A stretch of DNA of 64,000 nt from Thermoflavimicrobium daqui (GCF_003313465.1 NZ_KZ845664.1:186001-250000), one strand, 5' to 3'; counted from the first letter of the stretch, positions 43,526 through 52,785 are shown. Notes: a model not told the origin generated them from the sequence alone. Made by a program: numbers and translations.

Positions 43526-44416
43526 TTACTTCATTTTTCGATAATATTCGTAGGCATGAATGCCGATCCCTAGAAAGTTTGGATAGCTCTTGAACTCGTT
43601 ATATACTTGGCTTAGATGCCCTTCCATATTAGCAAGATTACCATCTCCGAAGGTATTATCCTTAGTTACTCCGCTAGCGATGGGATGCGTTTCTATTGAA
43701 ACGATTACTTTTTTTCCGATTTGTGCAGCGTAATTGACTTCCCCTCGTGCCCAGCTGATAATTTGATCAGCTTGGTCACGATATGCCATTACAGAAACAT
43801 AATCACTCCGCTGTTGGACATATTGATTTACTTTATAATAATTTTGTTGCGCATGATCTGGAGAATCAAACCAAGCAGCAATTGCATATCCGAGTTTTAG
43901 TGAATGATCATTGGCAATATAAACACGGTCGATCATTTTTTTGTAAGCATCTAAATAAATAGACATTTGTTGTTTTTGCCAAGGCTCTACATCAAATTGA
44001 ATTCCAGCAAATCGGCTATTGATAGGAGCTGTTTGATTATATTTTTTGACCCTATTTAAAAATTGAACCGCATCCTGACCATCGTTTTCAACCCATTTTA
44101 CATCGCCACCTAATGCATGGACTTTCACACCGATCTTATTCATCTCAGCGATAAACTGCTGTAATCGAGAAGGATCTTGATTACTTTCGATATTTTTCAA
44201 TTCGAGTGAAGATGCGAAGAATATTTCTTGAATTCCTTTGTCTTTTATAAATTTGGCTAGCTGATTCCGTTCAAGCGTTTGATTCTCATCATTTCCTAAA
44301 AATTGATCCGCATTCCATACATACATAAAGCGATTTTGTACTAAAGTAGCGGCAGAAGTATCCTTAGGGATCATTGCTATAAGGAATGTTACTATAATCA
44401 TCAAAAACCTCTTCAT
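43526..44416 (-). CDS. Secreted glycoside-hydrolase-like TIM barrel protein
   Basis: A 296-residue exported protein with signal peptide (about 1-22, ending TSAA). The mature part alternates strands and helices as a TIM barrel: GIQEIFFASSLEL, KVHALGGDVKWV, FAGIQFDVEPWQ (probable catalytic acidic pair DVE), LGYAIAAWFD, YVSVMAYRDQ and KVIVSIETHP. This pattern is seen in putative glycosidases of unknown specificity. It may act on wall or capsular polysaccharide, fitting the neighbouring wall enzymes. AAAAGGAGA precedes the start. Confidence 0.7.
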   Translation of the reverse strand: MKRFLMIIVTFLIAMIPKDTSAATLVQNRFMYVWNADQFLGNDENQTLERNQLAKFIKDKGIQEIFFASSLELKNIESNQDPSRLQQFIAEMNKIGVKVHALGGDVKWVENDGQDAVQFLNRVKKYNQTAPINSRFAGIQFDVEPWQKQQMSIYLDAYKKMIDRVYIANDHSLKLGYAIAAWFDSPDHAQQNYYKVNQYVQQRSDYVSVMAYRDQADQIISWARGEVNYAAQIGKKVIVSIETHPIASGVTKDNTFGDGNLANMEGHLSQVYNEFKSYPNFLGIGIHAYEYYRKMK

Positions 44417-44702
44417 CCTTATATCTCCTTTTAATTAAGAATATTGTACTATATTAATTATATTAAATGTATACGAAAATAAAAAGGGAATAAGAATAGA
44501 AAAGAAAGGTGATATGATATTGTAGAACTTGGGGAAAATTCGGAAGATGGGCAATCGAAAATGGCTGAATAATGGTAATAATATGCCATTCACTGGTAGT
44601 AGATTTATTTTGTAACCTAAAAAAATCTATCCTTGAAGGGAATAACACTAAAAACTTAGTGAAAAATAGGGGTAAAATTATATCTGCTAGGAGGAGTTTT
44701 TG

Positions 44703-45053
44703 GTGTCATTTATTCAGGAAGCATTGTTGGAATATAAAGAAGGGATCGCGGAGTTTGGTGAAAGGTTGCCAGAAGTAGCTCGAACATATCATCAGTTTAC
44801 AGAAGCCTGTTTTGAAGAAGGGGAGCTATCGAAAAAGACTAAGCATCTCATTGGTGTATCACTTGGTTCATATACGAATGATGAATATTGTATAATCTTT
44901 CATGTGAAAGGAGCATTAGATCAAGGAGCGAGTGAAAAAGAAGTGTTAGAAGCAGCAGCGGTAAGTGGAGCCTTCGGAGGGGGAATGGCTATGTCACAAG
45001 CAGTCACCTTAGTCCAAGAAGCATTAAGAGAGTTTCAAAATAACGTGCATTAG
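44703..45053 (+). CDS. Carboxymuconolactone decarboxylase (AhpD-like) family protein
   Basis: A 116-residue helical protein of the CMD/AhpD fold. KKTKHLIGVSLGSYTNDEYCIIFHVKGALDQGASEKEVLEAA is the family core. Active AhpD relatives have CxxC followed by a histidine; here the first cysteine is an aspartate (DEYC), leaving one cysteine and the His, so a disulfide reductase cycle is unlikely. GTG 44703 is 7 bases after GGAGGAG; TTG 44700 is 4 bases away. Confidence 0.85.
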   Translation: MSFIQEALLEYKEGIAEFGERLPEVARTYHQFTEACFEEGELSKKTKHLIGVSLGSYTNDEYCIIFHVKGALDQGASEKEVLEAAAVSGAFGGGMAMSQAVTLVQEALREFQNNVH

Positions 45054-45067
45054 GTTCAAGAAGATGA

Positions 45068-45141
45068 AGCCAGCTTTTTAGTAAGAGTAAAAAAGCTGGC
45101 TAACCGCTAGGTTCCCTTGGATATAGGGATTCCTAGCGGTT
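45068..45141. terminator. Two back-to-back terminator hairpins
   Basis: A perfect 12-bp palindrome (45068-45079 with 45090-45101) is directly followed by a 10-bp one (45102-45111 with 45132-45141). They separate the convergent CMD and PIG-L genes. Confidence 0.8.
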
Positions 45142-45160
45142 GTTATTTGTAAACTATTAT

Positions 45161-45895
45161 TTAACTCTCGATACCTACAAATAGGTCGTTCTCGACTCTC
45201 TCTATAGTGGACGGAGGGTGGGGCCAAGCGAGTATATAATGATTCCGATCAGGGATGCTGGTGTTATGCCCTTCAGCGATTCCCGGAAATACTTTATCGA
45301 CGGACATATTTTGGGTCTTATACTCTAGCAATGCTTTTCTTACGGGCTCTTTGTACTCTCTTACATCGACGATGGTGTGGATCGCTTCATCAGGATCGGT
45401 GTTGACTTGCCGGCTCATTTGTCGACCAACTGAGCCCGGAATGGTAATATAGTAAAGCTTTTGTATACTAGGTAAGTTGGATTCGCTAACCGCTTTAAAT
45501 GTAGCTTGAGAAATAGCAGTATGATCTTTATGTCCTGATATTCCATGTGGGGCAAAGGTTACCACCACTTGGGGTTGGGTGTTTTTCATATAGGTGATGA
45601 TATCTTGACTCATATCCTCAAGTGGGACATCGGGTAAGGTGCCGTCTTTGTACGGTAAGAAATGGAGATGATGAATACCTAAGTGAGCTGCTGCTCTTTC
45701 TAGCTCTTGTTCTCGTACTTTTGGAAGCTCTTCTTTGGTACATTGCGGTGGATTGCCTGTTTTTCCTGCTTCTCCACGGGTAGCGCATATCAGATGAATA
45801 TCAACATCTCCTTGAGCGACATATTTGGCGATGGTTCCACCTGTTGTAAACGATTCATCATCAGGATGAGCGAAGACGAATAGGATTCGTTTCAT
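45161..45895 (-). CDS. PIG-L family deacetylase, BshB-like
   Basis: A 244-residue zinc deacetylase. VFAHPDDESFTTGGTIA gives the AHPDDE zinc motif at about residues 8-16, and SGHKDHTAISQATFKA the later histidines. BshB enzymes remove acetyl from GlcNAc-malate in bacillithiol synthesis, and the length and motifs fit BshB2, but other PIG-L roles cannot be excluded as bshA and bshC are not here. AAAGGA precedes the ATG. Confidence 0.85.
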   Translation of the reverse strand: MKRILFVFAHPDDESFTTGGTIAKYVAQGDVDIHLICATRGEAGKTGNPPQCTKEELPKVREQELERAAAHLGIHHLHFLPYKDGTLPDVPLEDMSQDIITYMKNTQPQVVVTFAPHGISGHKDHTAISQATFKAVSESNLPSIQKLYYITIPGSVGRQMSRQVNTDPDEAIHTIVDVREYKEPVRKALLEYKTQNMSVDKVFPGIAEGHNTSIPDRNHYILAWPHPPSTIERVENDLFVGIES

Positions 45896-46794
45896 AAAAT
45901 AGGTTCCTTTCTTTTTAACAGTTTCCGCTTAGTGGTGTTGGTTCCTTTTAGAGGGAAACTCATATCTAAATAATGGGCTCTAAGTCTAAAAAATTAGGAT
46001 TTGTATCAAATGAAGTAACATGTTATTTACTATCTCGTATTTATTATACGATAAGTGCATCATTGAGATGTAATTTTTCCAACATACAATCCACCGCTTA
46101 TTAATTTAGATAACTCCCCCTATTGTAAATAATCTGGTATGTTTGAATAATTGATCTCCTATTACCCTTTTATTTAACTTCCGTTTATCTCCATCCCTTA
46201 TGATTCGAAATGATGTTTCGAATCCCAGAAAAAAAGGTTTTGATATGGATATGAGTAAGTTTCTTTCGAAATAATGGGTTGAGTAATCTATCTAAAGAGG
46301 CTGTTGCATTAATCAACCGCTCATCGTTTTTGAACTCACTCCCGTTGCGGTTTGGCTCAAAAGTTGATCCTACACAAAAACGATTCGCTCTAATTCTAGG
46401 AATGATCTAATTATGCAACATGCTCATCTAAAAGAGAATGATGTGAGATGACGCTATATCTGCTTCTCTATTTCGCTTCATTCTTAGTATTATAAACTAC
46501 TTTATCTCTTATGAAGAGTTATCTTATTTAAATGAGATATAGTAAAAATCAGCAACGCTTTATTATAGTAAAGAAAAATACTGCAATCCCAGGAGTATCA
46601 AGGGGTTTAGCTACTATATAAAAAGCGATGACAAGGTAACAAAAGCAAAATTTTGTAACCTTTTTCATTGGTAATTGGGATTAATACTTTTTAGATATAA
46701 AATATGATAGGATAAAATTGATAAATACCAAGAATTACCTAGATCATTTCTCTTTCAAAGTGATTGAGTGAATAATTCGAAATGAGGGATCGTC
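45896..46794. other. Long intergenic region with a repeat copy and two inverted repeats
   Basis: 899 bases with no supported gene. Contents: an inverted repeat GATTCGAAA-TGATG-TTTCGAATC (46202-46224), the minus-strand interspersed repeat (46298-46426) and a terminator-like near-palindrome at 46633-46662 (11 of 12 pairs, followed by TTTTT). The rest is AT-rich. Confidence 0.5.
46298..46426 (-). repeat. Interspersed fold-back repeat, copy 5 (intact terminal repeats)
   Basis: On the minus strand it starts GAGCATGTTGCATAATTAG and ends GGTTGATTAATGCAACAGCC, so GTTGCAT and ATGCAAC form the ends of an inverted repeat. The core GCGAATCGTTTTTGTGTAGG, GGGAGTGAG and AACGATGAGCGG is present; CGTTTTTG pairs with CAAAAACG within the element. 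Confidence 0.8.
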
Positions 46795-47244
46795 ATGAAA
46801 CCGTATATATATAATATCTACTTTACAAGAGATGATATAAAACAGCCTCCCATTCGATATAGCACCGATCAAAAAGAGATCGAACAAGTGAAGCAAGAAT
46901 TTTTAGGGAACCATATTGATGAAGATGGTAAGATTGAGATTTTAAAGATAGACTATCTTGGTCAAGGGAAATTGGGCTTATATGAAGAGGAATATTATGA
47001 AGAAATACGTGGATGGCATATCGATGAGGAGAATCCAATTCCAATGAAGTTTACCGAAGAGGGAGTCTTCTTGCCGAAAGACACTTGTATGGTTTCACTC
47101 GGAAGTCTGATGGTAGATGGATATAAAGATCTTACTACCGAAGAACAAGAATTAATCGATAGTGCTATGTATGCGTTGGAGAAATTTTTTAGACTTTGTG
47201 AATTTGCGGATGATGAGGAACCATCGAATAACACTTCTTTATAA
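46795..47244 (+). CDS. Uncharacterised acidic 149-residue protein
   Basis: I do not recognise the family. The protein is acidic with short beta-like and charged segments (YNIYFTRDDIKQPPIRY, KIEILKIDYLGQGKLGLYEEEYYEEI) and a C-terminal helix LTTEEQELIDSAMYALEKFF. There is no signal or membrane segment. The start follows GAGGG at normal spacing. It stands 135 bases before the YvbH-like gene in the same direction. Confidence 0.6.
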   Translation: MKPYIYNIYFTRDDIKQPPIRYSTDQKEIEQVKQEFLGNHIDEDGKIEILKIDYLGQGKLGLYEEEYYEEIRGWHIDEENPIPMKFTEEGVFLPKDTCMVSLGSLMVDGYKDLTTEEQELIDSAMYALEKFFRLCEFADDEEPSNNTSL

Positions 47245-47379
47245 AAAGGATTTATATATGAATATGCTATTAACTCGTTGAATTGAATTAAAATCTTATG
47301 ATACGATAAAATTGGAATATAAGTTTTATATCAAAATGTATCTATCGAATCAAAAATTCAATTTGAAGGGTTTGATAGC

Positions 47380-47991
47380 ATGTTTGGAAAAGTAGCAGCT
47401 GATGTACTTGGATTAAGTGATATTGGCTCTGTTATTCATCCGGAAAATTATGACAAAGTGGACTCTGATGACTATATCATGCATGAGGATGGAGAAAAAA
47501 TTTACTTTTTAATTAAATCAAAGTCATATGAATATTGTTTCACCAATAAAGCTTTGATCCATCTCGATGGAACAAGTGCAATGAGTAAGAAGCGAGTTCT
47601 AAGACGACTTGATTATTATAACCATCACATTTCAGGTGTGCTTTTGGAAACTGCGGGAACTGTTGATCTAGATGTGGAAATTAAATTTAAAATGGGCTCT
47701 ATACCCTATTCGATTGATGTGCACAAAAAGCATCTGGAAGAGTTAAAGGATTTATATAAAGTATTGACAAAAATTGCTGAGATCTCTAATGATAATGAGC
47801 AGATTTTAAAATATGCACAACAAAGTCTTCAAGTAGCTTCTTCTACCTTAAATCGCCATGCCGCTGAAGAAGATTTGGTAGGACAGTTTGAAAAATTAAA
47901 TCAACTTTCTTTTTCATGGTTGGTGGATGCAAAGAAAAAATATTGTCTAAAAGATTACGGATTTGTGTTTGATCAATTTATTAATAACTAA
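47380..47991 (+). CDS. PH-domain protein, YvbH-like
   Basis: A 203-residue protein. Residues 10-120 have the look of a bacterial PH domain (VDSDDYIMHEDGEKIYFLIKSKSYEYCFTNKALIHLDG, then YSIDVHKKHLEELKDLYKVL). The C-terminal third is helical (NDNEQILKYAQQSLQVASSTL), corresponding to the oligomerisation region of B. subtilis YvbH. Function is unknown. AAGGG precedes the start, and a perfect terminator follows. Confidence 0.75.
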   Translation: MFGKVAADVLGLSDIGSVIHPENYDKVDSDDYIMHEDGEKIYFLIKSKSYEYCFTNKALIHLDGTSAMSKKRVLRRLDYYNHHISGVLLETAGTVDLDVEIKFKMGSIPYSIDVHKKHLEELKDLYKVLTKIAEISNDNEQILKYAQQSLQVASSTLNRHAAEEDLVGQFEKLNQLSFSWLVDAKKKYCLKDYGFVFDQFINN

Positions 47992-48042
47992 ATGTTTGTT
48001 GATGATTAATTGATAGAAAGCAAATGACCTTTTTATATTTTC

Positions 48043-48087
48043 AAAGACTAACTTTCTTCATTTTCTTAGGAAAGTTAGTCTTTTTAT
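48043..48087. terminator. Terminator after the YvbH-like gene
   Basis: Perfect 14-bp stem (48043-48056 with 48070-48083) with a 13-base loop and following T run. Confidence 0.85.
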
Positions 48088-48118
48088 TTTTAGTTATGTT
48101 TATTTGTTTATACAAGCT

Positions 48119-48254
48119 ACATCATGTTGCATTATTCAATTAAAAATCCAGATCATACCTAGAGGAAGTCGCGAATCGTTCTTATGTAGGATCGACTTTT
48201 GCACCAAACCTTTAGCAGGAGTGAATGGAAGCGATGAGCGGCTGAGGCAACCTC
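48119..48254 (+). repeat. Interspersed fold-back repeat, copy 6
   Basis: Nearly the same as copy 1 (7821-7954) plus the GTTGCATT block. Core CAGATCATACCTAGAGGAAG, GTAGGATCGACTTTTGCACC, GGAGTGAATGGAAGCGATGA and terminal GGCAACCTC. It ends three bases before the stop codon of the DAACS gene on the other strand. Confidence 0.85.
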
Positions 48255-48257
48255 AAG

Positions 48258-49526
48258 CTATTCTTTAGCATTTAGTTCTTTCGTCCCTGTTACATTTTCT
48301 TTGATCCAGTTCTTCCCTTTAAGAATGCGTGTGATCAACATACCTGCAACTGTATCTCCCGTTGAATTAACCATGGTTGCTGGAGGATCAACGATGGTTC
48401 CCAAAATGGCTAAAACGGGCAAGGCTTCAGGAGGGAAACCATACATCGTGACAATTAATAACTCCCCGATAAATCCACCGCCAGGGACACCTGACATCAC
48501 GACACCACTTAGTATGGCGATAAGAATGGCGGTAAGGTAGGTATCGAATCCGGTAAAAGGCATTTGAAAAATCCCAAATAGGAAAGTGATTTTTAAGATC
48601 GCACTTAAACAAGACCCATCCATATGAATGGTCGATCCGATCGGAATAACGATCTCTCGGACTTCTCGATCTACACCGATTTTTGCTGAAGCAGCTAAGT
48701 TAGCGGGTATAGTCGCTACACTACTCCCTGTTCCGAGCGAGGTAACTGCAGGGGTAAGGATGTTTTTCCAAAAAGATCGAATTCCTACCTTTCCACTAGC
48801 GATATATGCGTATATGGTATAAAAAACAAAAAAATAAATAATAGCTGTGGGATAATAGACTGCGACAGCTCGGGCATAAGAGCCCAGAAGTTGGGGACCA
48901 AATACACCGACTAGGTTTGCAAAATAAGCACCCAGACCGATCGGAGCGATCCACATAATAATAGTGATAAACTTCATCATCACTTCTGATAAGGCATCGA
49001 GTCCTTGAGCGACTTTTCTCCCTTTTTCTCCTGCCAAGCTAATCGCCATACCAAATAGAATAGCAAAAATAATAAGTGGTAGCATGTTTTTACGAGAAAG
49101 TAAGTCTTTAAAGTCAGAAACCGTAAACGTAGAAACAATTTGCTCCGTTGTTTTTAGAGGTTCTGTTGTTTCAGGTTTTGGAAGTGTAATTTGTACACCT
49201 TCTGCGGGAGGGAAAAAGTGGGTAGCACCTAACATGATAATGGCAGAGATGAATCCAGTAATTATAAATACAACCAGCATGATGCTGAGAATTTTTCCGA
49301 GTGTTTTTAAGTTAGCGATATTGGCCACGGTACTACTAATTGTAACCAATACAAGTGGAACAACAATGGTAAAGATGAGATTAAGAAAAATATCACCAAT
49401 CGGTTTCAGAGCGGAAGCTTTAGGGCCGAGCCAGGTTCCGAGTAAACAACCGATTGCAATCGCGATCAAGATGAAAATGGGAAATCGGTAATGTTGAAGA
49501 ATACTACTTTTCTGGGTATTAATCAT
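48258..49526 (-). CDS. Dicarboxylate/amino acid:cation symporter (DAACS family)
   Basis: A 422-residue membrane carrier of the GltP/DctA type. LGTGSSVATIPANLAASAKIGV is the HP1 serine-rich re-entrant loop, IGSTIHMDGSCLSAI the TM7-8 region, and PGGGFIGELLIVTMYGFP with DPPATMVNSTGDTVAG the HP2/TM8 motif; the latter aspartate usually contacts the amino group of the substrate. ATG 49526 follows GGAGG by 7; the frame from 49577 has no site. It diverges from the sigma-54 activator gene, 144 bases away, so could be part of its regulon. Confidence 0.92.
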   Translation of the reverse strand: MINTQKSSILQHYRFPIFILIAIAIGCLLGTWLGPKASALKPIGDIFLNLIFTIVVPLVLVTISSTVANIANLKTLGKILSIMLVVFIITGFISAIIMLGATHFFPPAEGVQITLPKPETTEPLKTTEQIVSTFTVSDFKDLLSRKNMLPLIIFAILFGMAISLAGEKGRKVAQGLDALSEVMMKFITIIMWIAPIGLGAYFANLVGVFGPQLLGSYARAVAVYYPTAIIYFFVFYTIYAYIASGKVGIRSFWKNILTPAVTSLGTGSSVATIPANLAASAKIGVDREVREIVIPIGSTIHMDGSCLSAILKITFLFGIFQMPFTGFDTYLTAILIAILSGVVMSGVPGGGFIGELLIVTMYGFPPEALPVLAILGTIVDPPATMVNSTGDTVAGMLITRILKGKNWIKENVTGTKELNAKE

Positions 49527-49670
49527 AAAGTTACCTCCATTAATAATGGTATATTTTAAATATAACTGATCTTCCATAAATAGTCATGAATAAATCAATA
49601 GTGTCTGCTGGTGAAGTAATGATCAGAGTTCATTTAGTCGAAAAACATATGAGGGGCGTGGTGGCTGACT

Positions 49671-51080
49671 ATGGATAAAGGTATAGAGAAAGAACGTCTC
49701 TTGGAAGTTTATCGTCAAACACTAGCTTCGAAGGAAATGATCGAAGCGGCTTTTGAAAGTGCATATGAAGGGATAGTCATTACGGACAATAAAGGAATTA
49801 TTATAATGATCAATAAAACATATGCCGAATTTTTAAGAGTAAGAGTAGATGATGTGATCGGTAAGCATGTTACTAAGATTATAGAAAATACACGAATGCA
49901 TATCGTGGCGCAAACAGGTAAGGCAGAATTGGCCCAAGTACAAAGAATACATGGTGGGAAAATGCTTGTTCATCGCATTCCGATTTTTCATAATGGGCAA
50001 GTGATTGCAGTTGTAGGGAAAGTCCTTTTTCAAGATGTAAAAGAGCTACATGCATTATCGAAGCGAGTTAATCAATTAGAGCAAGAGCTCAGCTATTATA
50101 AAGGTGAGTTTTTAAAACATTTAGGAATCCGATATGGATTAGAGGATATTATTGGTAGTAGTCCAGTATTACAAAAGTTAAAAAAATTGGTTAAAAAGGT
50201 GGCAGCCAGTGATACGACAGTATTTATCGGAGGAGAAAGTGGAACAGGCAAGGAAATGTTTGCTCATGCCATTCATCAGTTAAGTCATCGGAGACTAGAG
50301 CCATTTGTAAAGGTGAACTGTGCAGCTATTCCTGAAAGTTTGCTAGAATCCATTTTATTCGGTTATGCTGACGGGGCTTTTACGGGAGCAGTTCGGGGAG
50401 GACGAAAAGGAAAATTTGAGATGGCACACGGGGGAAGTATTTTCTTGGATGAGATTGGGGAGCTGACTTTATCGATGCAAGCAAAGTTACTACGTGTATT
50501 GCAGGAAAAAGAAATCGAACCTGTTGGAGCTATCCACCCCGTGAAAATAGATGTACGAATCATTACGGCAAGTAATCGCCATTTAGATCAAATGGTCAAA
50601 GAAAACAGATTTCGTGAGGATTTGTACTATCGGTTAAATGTACTTGCCTTAACCTTGCCACCTCTTCGGGAAAGATTAGAAGATATTCCTGAATTAACCT
50701 ATCATTTACTCGATGAGTTAGCTCAAGAAATTGGTGTATATGTAAAAGGGGTAGCTCCTGAGGTGATGGATTGTTTGCTTGCTTATCATTGGCCGGGCAA
50801 TGTTCGTGAACTAAGAAATGTGTTGGAACGTTCATTACACTTGATGGAAGGAAAAATGATTCAGATTGAACATTTACCCTATCATCTAGTGACTCAACAT
50901 CAAACAGCACAGCATCGATACTCTTTGCGTACCGCAGTCGAGCAAGCCGAACGAGAGATCATTCATCGCGTTTTAAAAATAACGAAAGGGGATCGAGAGC
51001 AAGCAATTCAACTTCTTGGAATCAGCCGTTCCGGTTTTTATCATAAACTAAAGAAATATATGCTTTCCTCCGTGAAATAA
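49671..51080 (+). CDS. Sigma-54-dependent transcriptional activator with PAS domain
   Basis: A 469-residue enhancer-binding protein. The N-terminal PAS domain (about 20-120) contains ESAYEGIVITDNKGIIIMINKTY and a following coiled linker. The AAA+ domain (about 155-385) has Walker A GESGTGKEMFAHAIH, the sigma-54 contact GAFTGA in GYADGAFTGA, Walker B SIFLDEIGEL and the arginine-finger region. The C-terminal Fis-type HTH is QAIQLLGISRSGFYHKL. It likely activates the downstream -24/-12 promoter at 51298 for the GntP/hydroxybutyrate dehydrogenase operon. The ligand sensed by PAS is unknown. Confidence 0.93.
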   Translation: MDKGIEKERLLEVYRQTLASKEMIEAAFESAYEGIVITDNKGIIIMINKTYAEFLRVRVDDVIGKHVTKIIENTRMHIVAQTGKAELAQVQRIHGGKMLVHRIPIFHNGQVIAVVGKVLFQDVKELHALSKRVNQLEQELSYYKGEFLKHLGIRYGLEDIIGSSPVLQKLKKLVKKVAASDTTVFIGGESGTGKEMFAHAIHQLSHRRLEPFVKVNCAAIPESLLESILFGYADGAFTGAVRGGRKGKFEMAHGGSIFLDEIGELTLSMQAKLLRVLQEKEIEPVGAIHPVKIDVRIITASNRHLDQMVKENRFREDLYYRLNVLALTLPPLRERLEDIPELTYHLLDELAQEIGVYVKGVAPEVMDCLLAYHWPGNVRELRNVLERSLHLMEGKMIQIEHLPYHLVTQHQTAQHRYSLRTAVEQAEREIIHRVLKITKGDREQAIQLLGISRSGFYHKLKKYMLSSVK

Positions 51081-51159
51081 GAGATGATACGACTTGTATT
51101 GATTTATAAGTAATGGAAGGGAAAGAAAAAGTCGTCAATAAACTTTGTCTACAAACTAT

Positions 51160-51179
51160 CAGTCCAATATTTTAGACTG
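51160..51179. promoter_or_regulatory. Probable enhancer site 1 for the sigma-54 activator
   Basis: CAGTCCAATATTTTAGACTG has CAGTC/GACTG arms, about 120 bases upstream of the -24 box. GTCCAATATTTT recurs inverted as AAAATATTGGAC at 51255-51266, supporting recognition by one protein. Confidence 0.5.
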
Positions 51180-51202
51180 ATCGTCCAAAAAAATAGATGT
51201 AG

Positions 51203-51233
51203 CAAAAAAGGGCGAACATGCCCTTTTTTGTTT
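51203..51233 (+). terminator. Terminator of the sigma-54 activator gene
   Basis: Stem CAAAAAAGGGC/GCCCTTTTTTG (51203-51213 with 51220-51230) with a 6-base loop, followed by TTTT. It separates the activator from the permease operon, so the latter needs its own promoter. Confidence 0.9.
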
Positions 51234-51252
51234 TAGTGATATGAAAGATGAT

Positions 51253-51276
51253 TCCAAAATATTGGACAGAATTGTC
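51253..51276. promoter_or_regulatory. Probable enhancer site 2
   Basis: TCCAA-AATA-TTGGA (51253-51266) overlaps GACA-GAAT-TGTC (51265-51276). It is 20-45 bases before the -24 box and carries the inverse of the site 1 core. Confidence 0.45.
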
Positions 51277-51297
51277 GATGGAATCGATATATTCGTT

Positions 51298-51313
51298 TGG
51301 CATCGTTTTTGCA
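51298..51313 (+). promoter_or_regulatory. Sigma-54 (-24/-12) promoter
   Basis: TGGCATCGTTTTTGCA matches TGGCACNNNNNTTGCA in all but one position, with GG and GC at the exact spacing. It lies 51 bases before the TTG start of the GntP gene and downstream of an AAA+ activator gene. Confidence 0.9.
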
Positions 51314-51363
51314 TCTATGTGGAGTAAAGGCTGTAAAAATTGAATAAGAAGGAGGAATTTGAT

Positions 51364-52785
51364 TTGGCAGTTTTGGGTATTTTTCTGGCCCTTGGCTTAT
51401 TAATTTTTGTTGCTTATCGGGGCTATCCAGTTATTTTATTTGCACCGATTTTCGCTTTGTTGGCGGGTGTACTGTCGGGATTACCAGTATTACCTACTTT
51501 TACAGAGGTATTTATGGTTAAAGCGGCAGATTATGTGAAGCTTTACTTTCCTATTTTCTTATTAGGGGCTGTATTTGGTAAGGTGATGGAAGATAGTGGG
51601 GCTGCCCGATCGATTGCACGAGGATTAACGGGTACCTTTGGTAAAAACCAAGCTATTTTAGCGGTAGTGCTGACTTGTGCAGTCTTGACTTACGGAGGAG
51701 TTAGTTTGTTTGTCGTTGCTTTTGCGGTATATCCGTTTGCATCAGCGCTATTTCGTGAGGCCAATATTCCAAAGCGTCTCATCCCTGCAACGATTGCACT
51801 TGGGGCGTTTACTTTTACCATGGATGCTTTGCCAGGTACGCCTCAGATTCAGAATATTATCCCTACAGCTTACTATAAAACGACTTCTTTTGCTGCGCCT
51901 ATTATTGGAACGATTGGGGGTCTATTGGTTGCCTGTTTTGGTCTATGGTGGTTATATCGACGGAAGAATAGACTAATAGAGAGTGGAGAAGGATATGGTT
52001 CTAATCATACAAATGAACCGGAAGTAACTCATGGAGAAAAACTCCCTAACTTTTGGTTATCACTCGTTCCTTTGCTACTTGTTTTAACCGGAAATGCCTT
52101 ACTTACTTATCAGATATTACCGACGTGGTATCCTTCATCCATTTTAAAACAATTTTCCGGGTTAAATATGAAACAAGTATTGGGGATCTGGTCTTTAACT
52201 TTGGCACTCGTGATTGGAATTGTATTTGCTATCTTTATTTGGTTGATCTATTGGCAGAAAAATCAGCATGTTGGAACAGATGGAATTAAAAAAGCACCTG
52301 TATTTAACTTAGCTAAAACATTGACGGCTGGTACTTTAGGATCACTACTTGCTATTATGAATACAGCTTCAGAAGTTGGCTTTGGGAATGTGATTTCTTC
52401 AATGCCTGGCTTTAAAACAATTTCTGATTTCTTATTGTCGATGAAAACCAGTCCTCTTATCTCCGAAGCATTGTCTATTAATATTTTAGCCGGAATTACT
52501 GGATCAGCCTCTGGTGGGATGAGTATTGCACTGGATACCATGGGAGCCAAGTATTTAGAATGGGCGACAAGTGCAGGGATTAGCCCTGAACTTCTACATC
52601 GAATCGCTTCGATGTCAGCAGGAGGAATGGATACATTACCACATAATGGAGCGGTGATTACCCTCCTTGCTATCTGTGGTCTAACCCACCGACAATCGTA
52701 TGGAGATATTTTTGCGATTACAGTGATAAAAACGTTGGTTGTACCGATTATGATTGGATTTGCTTTACTAACTGGCTTGGTATAA
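51364..52785 (+). CDS. GntP family permease
   Basis: A 473-residue carrier with about 12-14 membrane helices. LYFPIFLLGAVFGKVMEDSGAARSIA and LTYGGVSLFVVAFAVYPFA match GntP-family gluconate/organic-acid permeases, as does the late GSASGGMSIALDTMG and MSAGGMDTLPHNGAVITLL. With the next gene a 3-hydroxybutyrate dehydrogenase, 3-hydroxybutyrate is the likely substrate. TTG 51364 is 8 bases from GGAGG; a longer frame from 51340 includes the ribosome site and is rejected. Confidence 0.9.
   Translation: MAVLGIFLALGLLIFVAYRGYPVILFAPIFALLAGVLSGLPVLPTFTEVFMVKAADYVKLYFPIFLLGAVFGKVMEDSGAARSIARGLTGTFGKNQAILAVVLTCAVLTYGGVSLFVVAFAVYPFASALFREANIPKRLIPATIALGAFTFTMDALPGTPQIQNIIPTAYYKTTSFAAPIIGTIGGLLVACFGLWWLYRRKNRLIESGEGYGSNHTNEPEVTHGEKLPNFWLSLVPLLLVLTGNALLTYQILPTWYPSSILKQFSGLNMKQVLGIWSLTLALVIGIVFAIFIWLIYWQKNQHVGTDGIKKAPVFNLAKTLTAGTLGSLLAIMNTASEVGFGNVISSMPGFKTISDFLLSMKTSPLISEALSINILAGITGSASGGMSIALDTMGAKYLEWATSAGISPELLHRIASMSAGGMDTLPHNGAVITLLAICGLTHRQSYGDIFAITVIKTLVVPIMIGFALLTGLV

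Noticed and set aside
43263-43544. 93-codon frame overlapping the end of the MFS gene
   Set aside because: It overlaps the MFS coding region out of frame and the terminator-like hairpin; no ribosome site.
46202-46224. GGTTCGAATCC-like sequence considered as a tRNA T-arm
   Set aside because: It is part of a simple inverted repeat; no acceptor, D or anticodon arms fit around it.
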